Shown here piece after piece: positions 11,324-13,542 of a stretch of 13,542 nucleotides of DNA. The notes beneath the pieces are model-generated. The model was not told the origin of the DNA, did not search any database, and worked only from the letters and a program-made list of their open reading frames with translations. The DNA is from an uncultured Verrucomicrobiota bacterium (GTDB lineage Bacteria; Verrucomicrobiota; Verrucomicrobiia; Limisphaerales; UBA1096). The stretch is taken from the NCBI GenBank assembly GCA_913050205.1, contig CAJXAU010000016.1, forward strand, positions 1 through 13,542, read 5' to 3'. The number at the start of each line of letters is the position of its first letter. The first letter of the stretch is position 1. The position numbers and the translations under genes were made by a program.

Positions 11324-13542
11324 TCAATGCAACTCTTCCGCCGTCCACGGCTTGACCCGGTCGGCTGTCTTCGCGCGGATTTTTTTCACAAATTCAGCGG
11401 AGATTTCCGGCGCACTCTCTCCAAACTCCCTGCGAACATACGACAAAACAGCGGCGACTTGTTGGTCGTTCAAGCCTCCCATCGCCGGCATCGGCACGGC
11501 TCTTCCCGTCCCATACTTTTGGCCCGCCACCGAGATCGGCCCTGCCAACCCGTGGAGGATCACCTTGACCAGCCGCTCCGGGTCGTCACTCACCCATTCG
11601 CTCCCGGCCAGCGGCGGGTACACCCCGGGCAAACCCTTCCCTTCCGGTTGATGACAGGCCATGCAGGCCATGTTGTACAACCGCTCCCCCTCCGACACCC
11701 TTTTCGGCGGTGTACCGCGCAATTTTTGCAGATAATCCGCACGATCGGAGTGGCCGGCAAAATCCAGTTTCCCGTCTCGAAGGGCATGATCCCAGTATGG
11801 CTGCAACGCCCGGGCACTCGTGCGGGTCGCGTAGTCCAGGAATCGATCCCGCCTGCCGGCCCACGCCTCCATGACAACCTCGACCGACTTGGCATCGGGC
11901 ACATACGTCGCCGCCACTGCGGCCTCCAACCGCACGCGCGGGTGTTCGTCACCAGCCTGCTGCATGAGCCGGGCCAGCGGCTTGGCCAAGCGTGTTCCCC
12001 ACTTACCGGCAACACGCGTCGCATAGGCCCGAACCCGGTGATACTCTGACGCCAACAACCGGTCGAGCAGCCTTGGCCGAATCGTCTCGTGCGCCTCGTA
12101 CACCCCGATCACCTCCAGCAGCCAGCGGTCGTCCACCACATCCCAGCGCTTGGCCAGCCAGTCGTCCGATTCTCTGATTACCCTCGCGCTTGGCCTGTAA
12201 AACAGCAGCCGCTTGGCCTGATAACGTGTCCAACGTTCCAGCGAGGACAGTTGTTCCAGCAGGTCACCGATCGACATGGCGGCAAGATCCGGCTGTTGGA
12301 TCGGCGGGTAACCTCGGGCTGTGATACGCCAGATTCGCCCGCTCGACTTGTCGCGATTGGGATTCGCGTAGCTGGCCTGATAATGGCCGATGATCGGGTT
12401 GGTCCAGTCGGCGAGGTACATCGCACCGTCCGGCCCCACGCTCACGTCCACAGGTCGAAAAGTGGGCGTGGAGGACGTTATGACGCGGGGACGCTGCTTG
12501 CTCTTAAAGCCGGCTCCGTCATCGAGGATTTGGTGCAACTCCACCACCGACCCAAAGTAGCCTCCGATCAATGCATGGCCCTGAATCTCCGGGGGCTGCG
12601 CCTGCGTCCCCACGATGTCAATCGCCGTGGTCTTGGGGGATGTCTCAAACAGCGCGCCGATCGGGTGATACTGCTCCGGGGAATTCCGGTACGACACACT
12701 CGCCTCCGTCGCCGAACTGCTGCCAGAGGGACTGCCACCGCGCACCATACCGGGTACCGTCCAGTAACCGTGTGGCCGGTCGCCGCTCTTGTGAAACACC
12801 TGGCCGAAATCGTCGAACACCACTCCCCAGCAATTCGCTCCGGCCATGCCACCTCCGAAAAACCCCTCCAGCCGCAATTCGCGCGGTCGCAGCCGCCACA
12901 CGGCAGAACGATCCAGCCGCACGATGCCCCACGGCGATTCCACCCTCGACATCGCATGCAACCCCTGCGTGAACCAAAGGCTGCCGTCCGGCCCATGGCT
13001 GATGCTGTTCACCAGTTGATGCGTGTCTCCAATACCAAACCCGGAAAAGAGCACGCGCCTCACATCGGCACGTCCGTCTCCGTCCGTATCCTTCAAATGC
13101 AACAGTCTGTCAAAATCGCAGACAAACAGTCCGTCCGCACCCGGTTCAACCCCCTGCACCATCGTCAACCCTTCCGCAAACCGGTGAGACTGATTCGCCC
13201 GGCCATCACCATCCGTATCCTTCAAGACAACGATGTAGTCAGTTCGTGGCGAGCTGGCCAACGTTTGCGGATAGGTCGGCGAACATGCCACATACAGATG
13301 CCGTTTTTCATCCCAGGCAAACTGGGTGGGTTTCACCACGTCATCCTCCTCGGAAGCGAACAGGTTCACCTCGTAACGGTCATCCACCGTGAACGCTGCC
13401 AACTGCTCCTCCGGGGTCAGCGTTTTCTCCTCCGGCTTGGCCAAGGGGAGCGGCTTCGGCTTGTACGGAGTCACCGCTTGGCCAAGTGCCAGCGCGTGAA
13501 CCCTTTTTTCGGCCGCCTGCAAAAGTGGCAACTGCCGTTCGA
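11324..13542 (-). CDS. PVC-type propeller/HEAT/cytochrome c (CxxCH) protein, 5' end cut by window edge
   Basis: At least 735 residues are open to the right edge. No signal peptide is visible and the only early start is a TTG at 13531, so the true start probably lies outside. Numbering here counts from that TTG. The N-terminal half is a beta-propeller of the type in PVC membrane-bound dehydrogenase-like proteins: YEVNLFASEEDDVVKPTQFA, two DTDGDGRA loops likely to bind calcium, NSISHGPDGSLWF and VSVGPDGAMYLADW. A helical HEAT-like region follows (RTRLLDRLL-type helices; DEHPRVRLEAAVAAT). The C-terminus is a cytochrome c domain with haem-binding CMACH (C623-H627, encoded at 11651-11665) and a candidate axial Met in MPAMGGL. 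It probably transfers electrons from oxidation of a carbohydrate-like substrate in the periplasm; the substrate is unknown. Palindrome copies encode LGQA (16-19), LAK (30-32) and RLAKP near 514. Confidence 0.9.
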   Translation of the reverse strand, partial: ERQLPLLQAAEKRVHALALGQAVTPYKPKPLPLAKPEEKTLTPEEQLAAFTVDDRYEVNLFASEEDDVVKPTQFAWDEKRHLYVACSPTYPQTLASSPRTDYIVVLKDTDGDGRANQSHRFAEGLTMVQGVEPGADGLFVCDFDRLLHLKDTDGDGRADVRRVLFSGFGIGDTHQLVNSISHGPDGSLWFTQGLHAMSRVESPWGIVRLDRSAVWRLRPRELRLEGFFGGGMAGANCWGVVFDDFGQVFHKSGDRPHGYWTVPGMVRGGSPSGSSSATEASVSYRNSPEQYHPIGALFETSPKTTAIDIVGTQAQPPEIQGHALIGGYFGSVVELHQILDDGAGFKSKQRPRVITSSTPTFRPVDVSVGPDGAMYLADWTNPIIGHYQASYANPNRDKSSGRIWRITARGYPPIQQPDLAAMSIGDLLEQLSSLERWTRYQAKRLLFYRPSARVIRESDDWLAKRWDVVDDRWLLEVIGVYEAHETIRPRLLDRLLASEYHRVRAYATRVAGKWGTRLAKPLARLMQQAGDEHPRVRLEAAVAATYVPDAKSVEVVMEAWAGRRDRFLDYATRTSARALQPYWDHALRDGKLDFAGHSDRADYLQKLRGTPPKRVSEGERLYNMACMACHQPEGKGLPGVYPPLAGSEWVSDDPERLVKVILHGLAGPISVAGQKYGTGRAVPMPAMGGLNDQQVAAVLSYVRREFGESAPEISAEFVKKIRAKTADRVKPWTAEELH
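11979..11992. repeat. Palindrome copy (13 of 14 match) in cytochrome/propeller gene
   Basis: GGCTTGGCCAAGCG differs at the first base. It is read as R-L-A-K-P between helices of the HEAT-like region. Degenerate echoes CGCTTGGCCAG and CGCTTGGCCTG occur nearby, near 12147, 12186 and 12211. Confidence 0.9.
13434..13447. repeat. Palindrome core with degenerate flanks in cytochrome/propeller gene
   Basis: GGCTTGGCCAAGGG carries the intact core at 13436-13445. It is read as P-L-A-K-P in a proline-rich linker before the propeller. Confidence 0.85.
13475..13488. repeat. Palindrome copy (13 of 14 match) in cytochrome/propeller gene
   Basis: CGCTTGGCCAAGTG has one mismatch at the next-to-last base. 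It is read as A-L-G-Q-A, 29 bp from the preceding copy, so two copies bracket the short linker TPYKPKP. Confidence 0.9.

Noticed and set aside
364..13488. CRISPR array as explanation for the repeats
   Set aside because: Spacing is irregular (hundreds to thousands of bases), copies lie within genes, the unit is only 10-14 bp, and no cas genes are present.

Overview
This looks like chromosomal DNA from a member of the Verrucomicrobiota or a close relative in the PVC superphylum. The evidence is gene content: a PVC-type CxxCH cytochrome/propeller protein, a pseudopilin with the FTLIELLVVIAIIAILASLLLPALA N-terminus, a sialate O-acetylesterase-like (SASA) enzyme, and a HEAT-type protein paired with a PQQ-type propeller. 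This assignment comes from recognising families by eye, not from a search. No rRNA, tRNA, CRISPR, integrase or transposase gene was seen.

Layout: (1) 1-519 (-) is the N-terminal part of a membrane-anchored amidohydrolase-like protein. It is divergent, by 48 bp, from a small DUF1232/YkvA-like protein (568-972, +). (2) A minus-strand group follows, read from 5055 down to 962: a secreted HEAT-like protein, a secreted PQQ-type beta-propeller protein 10 bp later, and after 64 bp a TPR + GT41 (O-GlcNAc-transferase-like) protein. The last gene runs 11 bp tail-to-tail into the DUF1232 gene. (3) A secreted SASA-family esterase (5242-6378, -) is divergent from a pseudopilin-like gene (6536-7372, +), which ends in a strong intrinsic terminator. 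(4) phoU-phoB-phoR (7481-10027, +) is tightly packed, with a 4 bp gap and an ATGA overlap. (5) On the minus strand, a CNT-family nucleoside:cation symporter (10024-11268) converges on phoR with the two TAG stops interlocked in one CTAG. A large PVC-type cytochrome c/propeller protein (11324 to the right edge) is truncated by the window.

The outstanding feature is a palindrome, CGCTTGGCCAAGCG, spread through both genes and gaps. The 10-bp core CTTGGCCAAG occurs 17 times in 13.5 kb, against about 0.01 expected by chance, and the full 14-mer occurs 6 times. Inside genes it is read only as L-A-K or L-G-Q (6 copies each) and never in the third frame. It tends to sit in N-terminal anchors, signal peptides and linkers, or directly beside start and stop codons. 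It has no protein partner in this window. It behaves like a highly iterated palindrome (compare cyanobacterial HIP1 or DNA-uptake sequences), and its role is unknown to me.

No gene-free stretch exceeds 300 bp. The longest are 5056-5241 (one promoter candidate), 6379-6535 (divergent leader, nothing firm seen) and 7373-7480 (terminator plus two palindrome copies). Clear Shine-Dalgarno motifs are lacking in front of most genes.
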